The notes: a model not told the origin generated them from the letters alone. Counted from the first letter of the stretch, positions 17,005 through 26,327 are shown. The stretch: DNA of 64,000 nucleotides from JAIQFF01 sp963725615 (GCA_963725615.1 CAVRZO010000002.1:1-64000), one strand, 5' to 3'. A program made the numbers and translations.

Positions 17005-17525
17005 TGATTCCTCCAACCTACAAACCGAAGACAAGATTCATGCAGCTTGCGATCGCGGAGGCAAAGCGCGCTCGCGACCGAGGCGACTATGCCATCGGTG
17101 CCGTGATCACGCAGCTCATTGGAAATCGGGAAGTAGTCATCGCATCTGCCGGCAACCGGGTAAAAACGTCGGGTTCCTCCATCAAGCACGTGGAGCTTGA
17201 AACATTGAAATATGTCTCCTCTGGCTACGGCCGGTATCTACCGGATTTCGTGTTGTATTCCACGCACGAACCTTGTGCAATGTGCGCCGGTGCCTGCGTC
17301 TGGTCTAAAATTGGAGCCGTGGTGTTTGGCGTTTCTCAGGAAGACATCACCGCTTACGGCAACAAGCACGGCACTGAGAAATTCAAATGGCGCGCCTGTC
17401 TCATTTCGTGCAAATTCGTCCTCGAAAAGGGCGGTCTTTACATTCCCGTCTTCGACAGTTTCTTGAGATCGGAGTGTCAAAAGTTATTCAGATATCGAGC
17501 ATCACCAACGAACACTGTCCGGTAA
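17004..17525 (+). CDS. Cytidine/deoxycytidylate deaminase-fold protein
   Basis: The 173-aa product has the zinc deaminase signature: H62 and E64 in IKHVELETLKYV (HVE instead of the usual HAE) and C91/C94 in EPCAMCAGAC. It likely deaminates a nucleoside, nucleotide or tRNA base; the exact substrate cannot be told. Length fits the CMP/dCMP-type family. A copy of the first 78 codons, about 97 percent identical, lies at 38128-38361. Confidence 0.85.
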   Translation: MIPPTYKPKTRFMQLAIAEAKRARDRGDYAIGAVITQLIGNREVVIASAGNRVKTSGSSIKHVELETLKYVSSGYGRYLPDFVLYSTHEPCAMCAGACVWSKIGAVVFGVSQEDITAYGNKHGTEKFKWRACLISCKFVLEKGGLYIPVFDSFLRSECQKLFRYRASPTNTVR

Positions 17526-17837
17526 TCTAAAATTATAAAATGTGAATGTCTCCGAGTGCGCCGTGATATGACCCTGGTGCAGTGAACGGACGGGAGGCTT
17601 GCCACAAAACCTGCTTCGCGGGAGCACTGCACACAACTAAAACTGAGGTGACCGCGGATTTCTGTACCAGGTGGAATGAGAGACTGGCGCGGTCGCGGCT
17701 GGTTCATGCTTTCTGGCCACGATGACAGGGCGTGTCAGGCCGTTCTCGCACTTGGCTCCCGATCATACCCAGAGTCCGCTGGCACGGTTGCCTTGTTGCG
17801 CTGGACACCGAATGTCCGCAAGCAGAAAATAATAGGC
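17526..17837. other. Gene-free stretch
   Basis: The frame of the next gene is open here from 17676 but the composition is not protein-like before the signal peptide. Nothing else stands out. Confidence 0.35.
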
Positions 17838-19013
17838 ATGCGCACCACAAATATTTTCAAACGGGATGGACATTCGCGCGCGGCGCGTTTAAGCCAGGTG
17901 ATGCTACTCGCAATCGGGGCATATTCTTGTTCTAATGCCGCGCTTGGGGCGCAAACATCCGATGCCCAAACAGGCGACGCGAACAAGTCCTGGACGGCCA
18001 CCACCGAGTCGCAAAACGACAACGGAAATCCCACACGCACCCTCGAAAGTCACATCCGGAGCGGCAATCGGACGCTAGACAAGCAATCGGTCGAGCGCCG
18101 CGGGTCTGATGGACATTTCGAGCCTTACCAGGACATCGAAAAGGAAACGGTGCAAGTGGACGCCACCACCGTGCGAACCACCACGCGAGCGTTCGGTCGG
18201 GATGCCAATGGGGCGAGAACGCTGGTACAGGTGACAGAAGAAGAAAAGCACGCTCTGCCCGGAGGTGACTCCAATGTAGTACGCGTCACCTCGAACCCCG
18301 ATGTCAACGGCAGGCTTCAGCTGGTTCGGCGCGAAACCGAGGAGACCAAACGGACCAGTAAGGATGTGGAGGAGACTAAAACCACGGTGTTGCTACCGAA
18401 TGTCAACGGGGGTCTGGCTCCAGCTATGAAAGTGCAAGAGGTTCGCAAACGAGGCGCCAATGACACGGTTGAATCTCAAAAAACTACGCTGCTTCCCGAT
18501 GGCGCCGGGAACTGGCAAGTGAGCGAAATGCGGCAAGCTACCACCAGGGAAGAAGGCAAGAGCCGCAGCACCGAGGAACGGGTCTCCCGCCCCGACTCTG
18601 AAGGCAAGCTAGGCGAGGTCTCTCGTACCGTGACCAAGGAGTCCGAGAGCGCTCCCGGAGAAAAGCACAACACAGTTGAAACCTATTCCGTCGATGTCCC
18701 CGGATCGGCTCGGGACGGCAGTCTGCACCTGGTTGAGCGCGCAACCTCTGCCCAGCGCACTAGCTCCAATGGTCAGCAAACCACCGAACACCAGGTGGAG
18801 CAGTCGAACCCTGGCGATCCGGGCTCTGGTCTCCGAGTGACCACGCTAACTACCGACACGGTGCGCCCAGGCCCGTCCGGAGCGCAGGCCACCCGAACCG
18901 TTCAAGTCCGCGGCGCGAACGGCAGTTTTGGAATAGTGTCCGTGGACACCAAAAAGTCCGACGACATTCACGCCATTCAGGTTCAGATCGCGCCTTCCGA
19001 AAAGCCGAAATAA
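17838..19013 (+). CDS. Secreted protein with repeated beta-hairpin units
   Basis: The 391-aa product has an N-terminal hydrophobic segment (AARLSQVMLLAIGAYSCSNA) and then a polar, Thr/Glu/Arg-rich body with recurring units such as VQVTEEEKHALPGGDSNVVR, TSNPDVNGRLQLVRRETEET, LLPNVNGGLAPAMKVQEVRK. Each has a turn with D/N-G followed by a VxRxxxE strand, about 50-60 residues apart; at least five units. ATG 17838 is chosen because it places the signal peptide correctly. It is likely an exported surface or fibrous protein; function unknown. Confidence 0.7.
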   Translation: MRTTNIFKRDGHSRAARLSQVMLLAIGAYSCSNAALGAQTSDAQTGDANKSWTATTESQNDNGNPTRTLESHIRSGNRTLDKQSVERRGSDGHFEPYQDIEKETVQVDATTVRTTTRAFGRDANGARTLVQVTEEEKHALPGGDSNVVRVTSNPDVNGRLQLVRRETEETKRTSKDVEETKTTVLLPNVNGGLAPAMKVQEVRKRGANDTVESQKTTLLPDGAGNWQVSEMRQATTREEGKSRSTEERVSRPDSEGKLGEVSRTVTKESESAPGEKHNTVETYSVDVPGSARDGSLHLVERATSAQRTSSNGQQTTEHQVEQSNPGDPGSGLRVTTLTTDTVRPGPSGAQATRTVQVRGANGSFGIVSVDTKKSDDIHAIQVQIAPSEKPK

Positions 19014-19176
19014 GCTCGGCGCACACTTTTGCCCGAATCGCCTCTCCGAAGAGCAGGTTCCACCCGTTCGGAAGTGCAGCACACCCTGAGGCGATGGGCG
19101 CCGGTTCCTAAGCGAACCCAGTTTTCAATCAAAACGGGAAAAGCAGCACGCCGGCACTCAAAGAAGGAGCAGATCT

Positions 19177-19503
19177 ATGAACGTAGGTCGGTTTCTCGCA
19201 TCCGCAGCTGCCGTTTGGATGGTTCGTGTAGCGCTTAACTGGACGTTCTACACCCGCGTGATAGGCCAGCAGTCGCAGCAGATGGCCGCCGCTCACCCCG
19301 GGGTATTCCGCGAAGTCGTGCCCGGCTTGATTTTGACCGATTTGATTTTTGCGTTCGTCTTTACCTATCTTTTCGTCAAAGTTGGAGGTGCGCTTGGTGG
19401 GGGACGAATGGCGGGGGCGAAACTCGGCCTCTTAGTGGCCGTTTTGTCGCCGGTCATCGGAAACCTCTACCAGTACTTCAGCGTCACGTACCTGTCGGTC
19501 TGA
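19177..19503 (+). CDS. Small multi-pass membrane protein
   Basis: The 108-aa product has three hydrophobic segments (FLASAAAVWMVRVAL, LILTDLIFAFVFTYLFVKVG, AKLGLLVAVLSPVIGNLYQY). AAGGAG precedes ATG 19177. Its TGA overlaps an ATG (TGATG) opening a 37-aa frame with a fourth hydrophobic segment, so the two may be one protein split by a frameshift. Function unknown. Confidence 0.7.
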   Translation: MNVGRFLASAAAVWMVRVALNWTFYTRVIGQQSQQMAAAHPGVFREVVPGLILTDLIFAFVFTYLFVKVGGALGGGRMAGAKLGLLVAVLSPVIGNLYQYFSVTYLSV

Positions 19504-19616
19504 TGGTGGCGGAATCCGTTTTCCAAATAATCGCGCATGTGATCGAGGGTGCGGTGGCAGGCGCGATATATAGAGCAGAGGTTGTGCCCAAGATCGAGGC
19601 GGTCAGAGCTCGCTAG
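19503..19616 (+). CDS. C-terminal part or coupled small membrane ORF
   Basis: The 37-aa frame MVAESVFQIIAHVIEGAVAG then AIYRAEVVPKIEAVRAR. It adds one more membrane helix and is best read as the displaced C-terminus of the 19177 protein. Confidence 0.4.
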   Translation: MVAESVFQIIAHVIEGAVAGAIYRAEVVPKIEAVRAR

Positions 19617-19618
19617 AG

Positions 19619-19857
19619 CGGAGCAGGGTGCTCACCCTTGGCGACCTCACCGGCGCACAGTTCAGCCGCGCGGCGATCACCCGCAAGAAGGTTGCTGCAT
19701 TTGATCGGCCGCAGGTAGAGCGGGCAGCCCTTGTGGGTGCCTTGAGTCTGCCCAAAATCTTTTACAAGCGCTGAAGACCTTCTCCCAGCGGGAATTCCGC
19801 GGGTTCGAGACACGGGAGGAAGCAATGGACTGGTTGGTCCGGGAAGAAGAAGGATAA
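19619..19857 (+). pseudogene. STAS/SpoIIAA-like C-terminal remnant
   Basis: VLTLGDLTGAQFSRAAITRK and AALVGALSLPKIFYK are followed, one base out of frame, by LKTFSQREFRGFETREEAMD and WLVREEEG before TAA. The pattern (domain start T..D.TG, end F.TREEA..WLV) is that of small STAS-like acidobacterial proteins. The N-terminus is missing and there is a shift near 19772. Confidence 0.5.
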
Positions 19858-19958
19858 CAAGCCTCCTCCGAGGGCTCTCCTCATCCCGGTCTGAGAGAGC
19901 GTTATCGCAACGCCGTTCACGAGGCAGCGCGAAAAGCAACTAGCACCGAGGTTGAAAA

Positions 19959-20150
19959 ATGACACCAAGAATCTTTTCCCTCATCGCCGCAGCAGTGTTT
20001 TCGCTGATAGCTCTCGGCCATGCGCTTCGTCTTCTCTTCGGCTGGCATGTGACGGTAGAGAGCATGGTTGTGCCAGTTTGGATCAGCTGGATCGGACTTG
20101 CTATCGCGGGCTATCTTGCCTACCAGGGCTTCCGGTCGAGCGGGTCGTAG
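19959..20150 (+). CDS. Two-helix small membrane protein
   Basis: The 63-aa product is almost all membrane: FSLIAAAVFSLIALGHALRL and WISWIGLAIAGYLAYQGFR. Such two-helix proteins are widespread and unassigned. The frame is intact with ATG 19959. Confidence 0.7.
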   Translation: MTPRIFSLIAAAVFSLIALGHALRLLFGWHVTVESMVVPVWISWIGLAIAGYLAYQGFRSSGS

Positions 20151-20455
20151 ACGAAGTGGCAGTGAGGCCGTCGGACAAAGGCACTCATTGCCACGCAACG
20201 AAAATAGGAAAGTGTCAATTTCCAATTCTGCGGCAAGCAAAAGAACTTATCGTCCCACATTCGCAACCCATTCGGACTACCAATTCGCGGAACATGTTCA
20301 CCAGACGTTCACGCCGTAGGCACCAGTAACAGGCAGGTGCTCGGTTAGAGCTTGCCAATGTCCTTTCGTTACGTCGGAGTGCCACAGGAGCTGCCCTAGA
20401 ATCGACCTATGGATACGCGGCTGAAGGCCAATAAGCCAATAGAATGGAGTGGAAA
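20151..20455. other. Gene-free stretch
   Basis: No coding or structural signal that I can support. Confidence 0.35.
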
Positions 20456-20983
20456 ATGCACACGGACACAGAGATACAGCCGTCGGTTGGCTCATTAACC
20501 ACCAACATTCAAGGTCGGATAAGCCGGTTGGCGACTAAGACGCAACGATGGATTACCTCCTTGGTTAAGAAGGCCAAGAAGGCGATGGTTTGTGGTCGGT
20601 CTGCGCATTGGATTCACGATACGATTCCACCCGCCGCGGTGCTTGCAGGAGCTGCAGCATTTGGATTCTGGCGGGACAGCGTCAGTGCAGGACTGTTCGC
20701 CTGCTTTGCCTTGTTTTTTCTGGCAGGTATTTACAAAGGCCTGCGGCAGCTCGTCGCGACGCTTCGATGGGAACATGACCGCATTATCGCTGCAAACTCG
20801 AACTGGAATACTTCCGGTACTGTAGAGCGAAGCGAACGGAATTTCGAGGTTGGCGCTAAGGCTATTGAGCATTTGCGGCCCTGGGTAGAAGACGAGACTG
20901 CATTGACGGAGGAAAGGGCAAAGGCGTATTGCTCGATTCTTCTCGATACGCTTGCAACCCTTCACCCCAAGTTTGCAGAGTGA
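20456..20983 (+). CDS. Membrane protein of unknown function
   Basis: The 175-aa product has an N-terminal basic helix-rich region (RISRLATKTQRWITSLVKKA), two membrane segments (AVLAGAAAFGFWRDSVSAGL, FACFALFFLAGIYKGLRQLV) and a soluble charged tail ending DTLATLHPKFAE. GGAG at 20446 supports ATG 20456 over ATG 20444. No family recognised. Confidence 0.6.
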   Translation: MHTDTEIQPSVGSLTTNIQGRISRLATKTQRWITSLVKKAKKAMVCGRSAHWIHDTIPPAAVLAGAAAFGFWRDSVSAGLFACFALFFLAGIYKGLRQLVATLRWEHDRIIAANSNWNTSGTVERSERNFEVGAKAIEHLRPWVEDETALTEERAKAYCSILLDTLATLHPKFAE

Positions 20984-21078
20984 CCGTTAGATGAGTGATT
21001 AGGCAAGCGCAAGAACTTGGCCTACACGATTCCGCTTGGCGAGGCAACTCACCGAGCCGCCAAACCCGAGACATCCGA

Positions 21079-21183
21079 CTGACTCTGTGAGGAAGAGTCG
21101 GGGTTTGGAACCGCGAAAGCGGTTATTACGTCAGGGACTGCGGCGGTGTACCCATCCACGTTGTTGGCTCTCTCGCAAGAGCC
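21079..21183 (+). ncRNA. Candidate structured RNA with three hairpins
   Basis: Three perfect hairpins follow each other: GACTCT/AGAGTC (21081-21099), AACCGC-GAAA-GCGGTT (21109-21124, a GNRA tetraloop on the plus strand) and GGCTCT/AGAGCC (21166-21183). CTGAC (21079-21083) could also pair with GTCAG (21130-21134). There is no ORF with protein-like composition across it. It lies about 250 bases upstream of the small Cys-rich gene at 21432. I match it to no known riboswitch. Confidence 0.4.
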
Positions 21184-21431
21184 GATGGCTCGAGCGTAAC
21201 CAAAACCGCAGCCCTTTTAACGAGCGATGTCTCCAGCTTCCATTCCCGCCCGAAGCCAGATCACACACCACAGTGCGCCGAATCACTGAATTCTTGGAAG
21301 TATTGCGCTAGAAAGAAACAAAAGCGGGAGTCGCCTAAAAATCAGCGCTCGCCTCCTGCGACCAGCGGGCTTGAGCGCAGCGACGCCCGGCAATTTCCTT
21401 GCAAGCAGTTTCGGATCTAGGGAGGTCCGCC

Positions 21432-21662
21432 ATGGATATGAATATAGTCGTGTACAGCCAATGCGCAGAATGCGAGAAGCAAGGGCAATTTCTGGATCCT
21501 GCAAGCTGCGCTCGCTGCCTGAGCGGATACGAGCCCAACGAAAGCGACGACAAGGATGATGAAGTTTCGGAGTCCTTTTCCTCGCTTGACCGCATAGGGC
21601 GAGGCAACTCGCCGAGCTCTCTTTTCCTATCCCGAGGCAGGGGAGTGCATTGGTCAGTTTGA
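21432..21662 (+). CDS. Small Cys-rich (zinc-ribbon-like) protein
   Basis: AGGGAGG precedes ATG 21432. The 76-aa product starts MDMNIVVYSQCAECEKQGQF with a second pair SCARCLSG: two CxxC knuckles about 15 residues apart, as in small zinc ribbons. The rest is acidic and serine-rich. Function unknown. It ends tail-to-tail with the next gene, overlapping by 9 bases. Confidence 0.6.
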   Translation: MDMNIVVYSQCAECEKQGQFLDPASCARCLSGYEPNESDDKDDEVSESFSSLDRIGRGNSPSSLFLSRGRGVHWSV

Positions 21663-21863
21663 ATCTATGTTGGAGATGTGGATGCTGACATGGCCGTTTG
21701 CGTCAATGTCTTCAATCAGTTTGCTGGCCTCATCTTCGGAATATCCACGCGCACGCAACCAGCCAAACAATTGATTCTCGTTCGGCTCATCTATCGGCTC
21801 TCCTTTGGGTTCTCCCCGAAAAATCTTGTAGCTTTTGGTGATTGTGAATGTCTCTCCGGTCAT
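21654..21863 (-). CDS. Small hypothetical protein, 69 aa
   Basis: MTGETFTITKSYKIFRGEPK and LFGWLRARGYSEDEASKLIE give a beta start and a helical tail with normal protein composition. The frame is intact. Not recognised. Confidence 0.6.
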   Translation of the reverse strand: MTGETFTITKSYKIFRGEPKGEPIDEPNENQLFGWLRARGYSEDEASKLIEDIDANGHVSIHISNIDSN

Positions 21864-22068
21864 GCCGCCACCTCCGCCGCAAACGTGACTCCGCAGTGCC
21901 AGCTTCCATCGCTGGCGTTACGCACAAACGTGGAATACGCGCGGCAGAAATTGTAGTACGTAAGCCAGAGGGCCACGACCGCTGCATGGTTTTCGACCTT
22001 TTTGAAACTGACCCACCGGCAGGGAGTTGTATTTGATCAGACTTCGCGCCTTGAACGAGAATGAAGCG

Positions 22069-22297
22069 ATGAGAGTGGAGGTGGAGTGCTATTCCGGGCG
22101 GGTGCGGGATGAGAGGCCGGTTCGTTTCCGAGTGGACGGACATGCGTACACGGTCGAGCAAGTGCTGGACCCGTGGTATGGCCGGAACACGTGCTCTTCA
22201 AGGTCGGGCAGACGACGGCAATGTCTACATCCTGCGGCACCAGACCCCAGCCCTTGATGGGGAGTGGCGTCTTATTTCATTCTGCGGGCCCGGCTGA
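22069..22297 (+). pseudogene. Frameshifted conserved small protein
   Basis: The first frame reads MRVEVECYSGRVRDERPVRF and DGHAYTVEQVLDPWYG. One base out of frame it continues VRADDGNVYILRHQTPALDG and EWRLISFCGPG. Together they form one beta-rich protein of about 75 aa. Length is 229 nt (3n+1), so a single-base change near 22185 explains it. Confidence 0.65.
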
Positions 22298-22489
22298 TCA
22301 ATGCGCCAAAAAACTGAAGTGCGCGCCCAGATAGTACGGCCAGAGCACAATCGCGAAAACTCCTTTCCAAAAAGCCAAGCGTAGAAAGCCGATGGTGAAG
22401 AGCCATCCGGCGAGCCACACCGTCCCCATGAAGGTGTGCTGTTCGATTCGTATCTTCTGCTTATCCTCTCCGCGCGCATCTGTTCCCAA
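22298..22489 (-). CDS. Small two-helix membrane protein
   Basis: The 63-aa product has TFMGTVWLAGWLFTIGFLRL and FWKGVFAIVLWPYYLGAHFS, two membrane helices. Such WPYYLG proteins are common in acidobacteria. The frame is intact, converging with the 22069 remnant. Confidence 0.65.
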   Translation of the reverse strand: MGTDARGEDKQKIRIEQHTFMGTVWLAGWLFTIGFLRLAFWKGVFAIVLWPYYLGAHFSFLAH

Positions 22490-22601
22490 GATTCCCTCCG
22501 CAGTGCCATACCGCTGCAGTGTACGCTTTTCACTGCACCAACCTTGGGTAATTGACTCCGTTCTTTCACCGGGCGTACGGTTGCCTCAAAGGAGTCTCCC
22601 C

Positions 22602-22790
22602 ATGGATGCACATCCCCCGAAGAAACTACCAACCGCAATAAACGAACCACAAGAACTCGAACAGCGGATCCGTGAACGCGCCTACGAACTCTACGAGGCA
22701 CGCGGCCAGGAGGACGGTCACGAACTCGAAGATTGGTACCGCGCGAAAGAGGAGATCACCATCAAGAAATTCCGGACCGCCTCCGCTTGA
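22602..22790 (+). CDS. DUF2934 protein
   Basis: The 62-aa product carries the DUF2934 pattern RIRERAYELYEARGQEDGHE then EDWYRAKEEI. AAGGAG precedes ATG 22602. A strong terminator follows at 22824. The function of the family is not known. Confidence 0.85.
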   Translation: MDAHPPKKLPTAINEPQELEQRIRERAYELYEARGQEDGHELEDWYRAKEEITIKKFRTASA

Positions 22791-22823
22791 TTTGTACACA
22801 CACTCCCAGCCAGAAAGTGAGAC

Positions 22824-22848
22824 AGGCCCCGGCCCTCGGGGCCTTTTT
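22824..22848 (+). terminator. Rho-independent terminator
   Basis: AGGCCCCG and CGGGGCCT form an 8-bp GC-rich stem with a 5-base loop, followed by TTTT. It ends the DUF2934 gene 33 bases upstream. Confidence 0.85.
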
Positions 22849-23244
22849 CATGCAGCCCGAGACCCTGCCATCATTTCAACCGCCGATTCGAGTTCCGCGG
22901 AATGTTCGGCTCCTTATCTTCCGACCCTTGGTTTGGTTTGACATCCACCAAGTCTCCTCAGGTTGAGGGAGCCGACATTGTTATGAAATCAACAACCGCA
23001 TAGTTTCCGTCCGAGCCTGACAAACGCGGTGCTTGGTGGGTAGGAACTGCCCTCCAAACTCGCCCGCCTGTGGGATGAGGGCTAAGAGGGGGTTCAGGTA
23101 CAGCCTGCAGGATTACTCACCGATGACGTTTCTTCCGCCTATCTCTAGAGTTTCGGCAGGAAAGTTCCGATAACGTCGCCGGACCTTCAAGTCTGCACGT
23201 TGCGCCGGTTGCGTGAGTCTTGTCAAAGGTATCGCCGGGCAATC
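22849..23244. other. Gene-free stretch
   Basis: Between the terminator and the end of the acyl-CoA ligase (minus strand). Nothing supported. Confidence 0.4.
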
Positions 23245-24771
23245 CTAGGCGACGGGATCGCCGCGGTCCGAGGTTTGAAAGAGCGCGGCAACCGCAGGCT
23301 TGACTACCTTCCCCATCGCACTTCGCGGAAGGGCATCCAGCAGAAGAAGGCGCGAAGGCAATTTGTAAGCCGCTAACGACTCCCTGGCCCAGGTACGAAG
23401 AGACAGCAGATCGAGGGTATTTCCGTCATTCAGCACTATGGCCGCGGCGACGCGCTCGCCCCACTCTGGATCGGGCACGCCGACAACAGCACACTCGGCC
23501 ACCGCAGGATGTTCGCGCAACGCTTCCTCAATCTCCAGCGTGGATACCTTGTGGCCACCCGTCTTGAGGATCTCGCTGTTCGTTCGGCCAAGAATCCGAT
23601 AAACACCGTTCTCGACGACAGCAGTATCGCCAGTGCGAAACCAGCCGTCGCGAAAAGCATCGCGTGTTGCGTCGGGCTCGCCCCAGTATTCCGTAAACAC
23701 GCTTGGGCCCCGGACTTCGATCTCGCCCGCCGTTCCCGGCGCGACCGGCCTGCCGTTCTCTCCGACGAGCTGAACCTCCACGCTCGGAAGCGGCGTCCCT
23801 ACACTGCCCGGCACGCGCTCGCCCCGTAACGGATTCGACAGCGCCATGCCAATCTCCGTCATACCATAGCGCTCCAGGAGTGTGTGGCCGCTGATTTCCT
23901 TCCAGCGTCGGAGCGTGCTCACCGGCAATGCCGCAGAGCCGGACACCATCAAACGCAACTTGGCGCACGCCTGGCTTAGGTTCGCACGGTGGTCTGGCGC
24001 AGCCGTCTCCCAGGCGCAGATGAGCTTTGCGTACACAGTCGGCACCGCCATGAACAGAGTTACACCGCCGCCGGCAATAGCGTCCCACACGGCATTCGCG
24101 TCGAAGCGCGGCAGCATTTGACAAGTGGCGCCTGCCCATAGCGCACAGGAGACAACATTGATGATTCCGTGTACGTGGTGCAGGGGCAAACACAACACAA
24201 TGCGATCGCTGGCCGACCACTCCCAAGCCTCCACCAGGCTCATGACCTGTGCCGCGATGTTGGCGTGGGTTGTGACTACGCCCTTCGGCCGGCTGGTTGT
24301 TCCGCTGGTGTAGAGAATCATGGCGCGCCGCTCACTGGTGATGTCCGGCAACTCTGTTGCTTGGCGGACGGAGAGCTGGTCATACGACAACGCACGGATA
24401 CCACGGGCTGCGGCAATTGGCGACACCAGGGGTGCCGCCAGGGAATCGAACACACATGTCGATGCTTCGGTATCGTCAATAAGGTATTCCAGCTCCGATC
24501 TTGGAAAGTTGAGTGGCAACGGGACGGCAACGCCACCTGCCCGCCAGATGCCCCACTGCACTGCTACCCACGGAAAGCCGGGCGTCACCAGAAACCCCAC
24601 GCGCTCTTCCTGAAGTTCATCGTTTCCATCGAGAAGGGCTGTCCCCACGCGCGACGACGCATCCAGCAAATCGCTGTAGGTGAAGGACCCCTGCGAATCG
24701 ACGACAGCTATGCGTCCGTTATGCCGCTGGGCGTGAGCAATTATTGGAACCCGACTGGCGTGCCTGATCAC
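23245..24771 (-). CDS. Acyl-CoA ligase, MatB/ACSF3-like
   Basis: The 508-aa adenylate-forming enzyme has the P-loop MILYTSGTTSRPKGV, the LERYGMTEIGMALSNPLRGE region, the hinge GWFRTGDTAVVENGVYRILG with RTNSEILKTGGHKVSTLEIE and the C-terminal Lys motif PRSAMGKVVKPA. It activates a carboxylic acid to acyl-CoA through acyl-AMP. The KTGGHKVS.LEIE form is closest to malonyl-CoA synthetases, which makes a malonate-like substrate plausible but unproven. Length is normal. Confidence 0.88.
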   Translation of the reverse strand: MIRHASRVPIIAHAQRHNGRIAVVDSQGSFTYSDLLDASSRVGTALLDGNDELQEERVGFLVTPGFPWVAVQWGIWRAGGVAVPLPLNFPRSELEYLIDDTEASTCVFDSLAAPLVSPIAAARGIRALSYDQLSVRQATELPDITSERRAMILYTSGTTSRPKGVVTTHANIAAQVMSLVEAWEWSASDRIVLCLPLHHVHGIINVVSCALWAGATCQMLPRFDANAVWDAIAGGGVTLFMAVPTVYAKLICAWETAAPDHRANLSQACAKLRLMVSGSAALPVSTLRRWKEISGHTLLERYGMTEIGMALSNPLRGERVPGSVGTPLPSVEVQLVGENGRPVAPGTAGEIEVRGPSVFTEYWGEPDATRDAFRDGWFRTGDTAVVENGVYRILGRTNSEILKTGGHKVSTLEIEEALREHPAVAECAVVGVPDPEWGERVAAAIVLNDGNTLDLLSLRTWARESLAAYKLPSRLLLLDALPRSAMGKVVKPAVAALFQTSDRGDPVA

Positions 24772-25051
24772 ACGCAGACTTTACTTCGCCTCCCCTGCAT
24801 TGTCCACTTATCCGCACGGCTCTTTCCCGTTACGGATACGGAGGTGAACCATGCGGACAATGTTGGCAATCAGCCCTTCCTTATTCATTAGCCCTAACGG
24901 AGGAAGCACTCTGGACGGGTCGTCGGCTACCGGGAAGTAATCCGGATGGGCACCGAGCGGATCAGTAAGGATAAGTCGGCTTCCACCAGATCGCCTACCG
25001 TCCAAAAGTCCCGCTCGATTCCCGCTAGCACCAGGAATGCAGCGCAGCAAA

Positions 25052-25957
25052 TTATGACTTCCGCGCACTCAGGGCATCCAGAGGGGGGATTGAGAAGGAC
25101 ACAGTTGCCGAGTATTCCGGTGGCTTTGTTCCATTCTGAATTGCTTCTATGAGACACTCCACTGCCTGGCCCGCAATTGGTGGAATGCAAATCGTTGCCG
25201 CGAGCAATCCCTTTCGCACCCATGCTTGACCCGTGGTGGGTAGTCCATCGCAGCCAGTGAAACGTAAGCTGGACCATCTTCCGTGTTCTTCGTCGGGTGT
25301 CTCCAGGAAAGCTTTGCGTGCGCCCATCGCCATCGAGTCGTCTTGTGCACCGACGACGTCGAGAGCCGCCCTTCGTGAGGTTGTGAGTTGCAACCAGGAA
25401 CGTACCGCTTTCCAGGCACTTTCCTCTGTCCACTGGCCCCTCAACGTCGCGACCTGGATATTCGAGGGCTTCGTCTCCAACATTCCCAGCGTGCGGTTTT
25501 TGGCGGAAGAGCTATGCGAGGGTCCTTCAATGTAGAGAACCGAGCCGCCGTTTGGAAGCAACGCCGCAAATTGTCTTCCTTGAATACGACCAATCTCAAC
25601 GTGGTCGGAGCTGACCGAAAAGATTGGTGCGGTCGACGTTCTGCGCAACTCTGAAATGTAATCCGGAGCCCGGTTCAACACGGCCCACCCGATTCCGGCG
25701 GCACAAGCCGCTCGGGCCACCTGAGGCAGTGCAGTTCCACTAGCTGGTTCAATCACAATCGCGTCTGGTCTTGCTCCGACAGGAACCTGGATCGCTTTCA
25801 GAACTTGCGTACTTTGCTGTATTGCGTCGTTATCCGCATAGACGATCTCTAAATCAATCGCCCGTTTCTGGGCGATCTGCTCTGCGGAAAAAGCCTGCGC
25901 TAGCTGGAAGTCATTCTTGCTCGTCGGAAGAGAAATCAGAAACCTGAGCTTTTCCAT
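25052..25957 (-). CDS. Periplasmic-binding-protein-fold sugar-binding protein
   Basis: The 301-aa product has the LacI/ribose-binding fold: DAIVIEPASGTALPQVARAA, GGSVLYIEGPSHSSSAKNRT, ALDVVGAQDDSMAMGARKAF, RFTGCDGLPTTGQAWVRKG. It has no signal peptide and no helix-turn-helix, so it is either cytoplasmic or a domain separated from partners. No ABC transporter genes flank it. The downstream 24772-25051 has an open frame of doubtful composition. Confidence 0.8.
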   Translation of the reverse strand: MEKLRFLISLPTSKNDFQLAQAFSAEQIAQKRAIDLEIVYADNDAIQQSTQVLKAIQVPVGARPDAIVIEPASGTALPQVARAACAAGIGWAVLNRAPDYISELRRTSTAPIFSVSSDHVEIGRIQGRQFAALLPNGGSVLYIEGPSHSSSAKNRTLGMLETKPSNIQVATLRGQWTEESAWKAVRSWLQLTTSRRAALDVVGAQDDSMAMGARKAFLETPDEEHGRWSSLRFTGCDGLPTTGQAWVRKGLLAATICIPPIAGQAVECLIEAIQNGTKPPEYSATVSFSIPPLDALSARKS

Positions 25958-26111
25958 TGACCGTCACTCAAACCCAGCTCTCCTATTACAATACATCCTT
26001 GTTCACCGGAACAACCTGGCAAGAGTTCCGGGAAACAGGCGCAACTGTATCCGGCTTCAGTGCCAGATGACGAAGCGTGGCTCAGCGTGTCAGGAAAGCG
26101 GGTGCTAGATC

Positions 26112-26327
26112 ATGAAGCGAATAGGCATTCTGGTGGTCATGTATGTAGTGGGTGGAATTTCGGGGGTCGTGTATCACTCAATGACCACAGGTGCAGTGGA
26201 TCGGGCACGAATTGCTGCGCTTGACGGTGCGCTCAAGGAAAGAAATGAGAAACTGGAGAAGTGTACTACTGCCCTGATCGAAGGATTGCACCCGACGGTT
26301 ACGTCACCATCCGAAAGGACCAAATAA
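26112..26327 (+). CDS. Small membrane-anchored protein
   Basis: The 71-aa product has one N-terminal membrane helix (IGILVVMYVVGGISGVVYHS) and a short coiled-coil-like helix (LDGALKERNEKLEKCTTALI). No family recognised. Confidence 0.5.
   Translation: MKRIGILVVMYVVGGISGVVYHSMTTGAVDRARIAALDGALKERNEKLEKCTTALIEGLHPTVTSPSERTK

Noticed and set aside
24808..25068. An 86-aa minus frame next to the binding protein
   Set aside because: It overlaps the binding-protein end, its composition is doubtful and it has no ribosome site.
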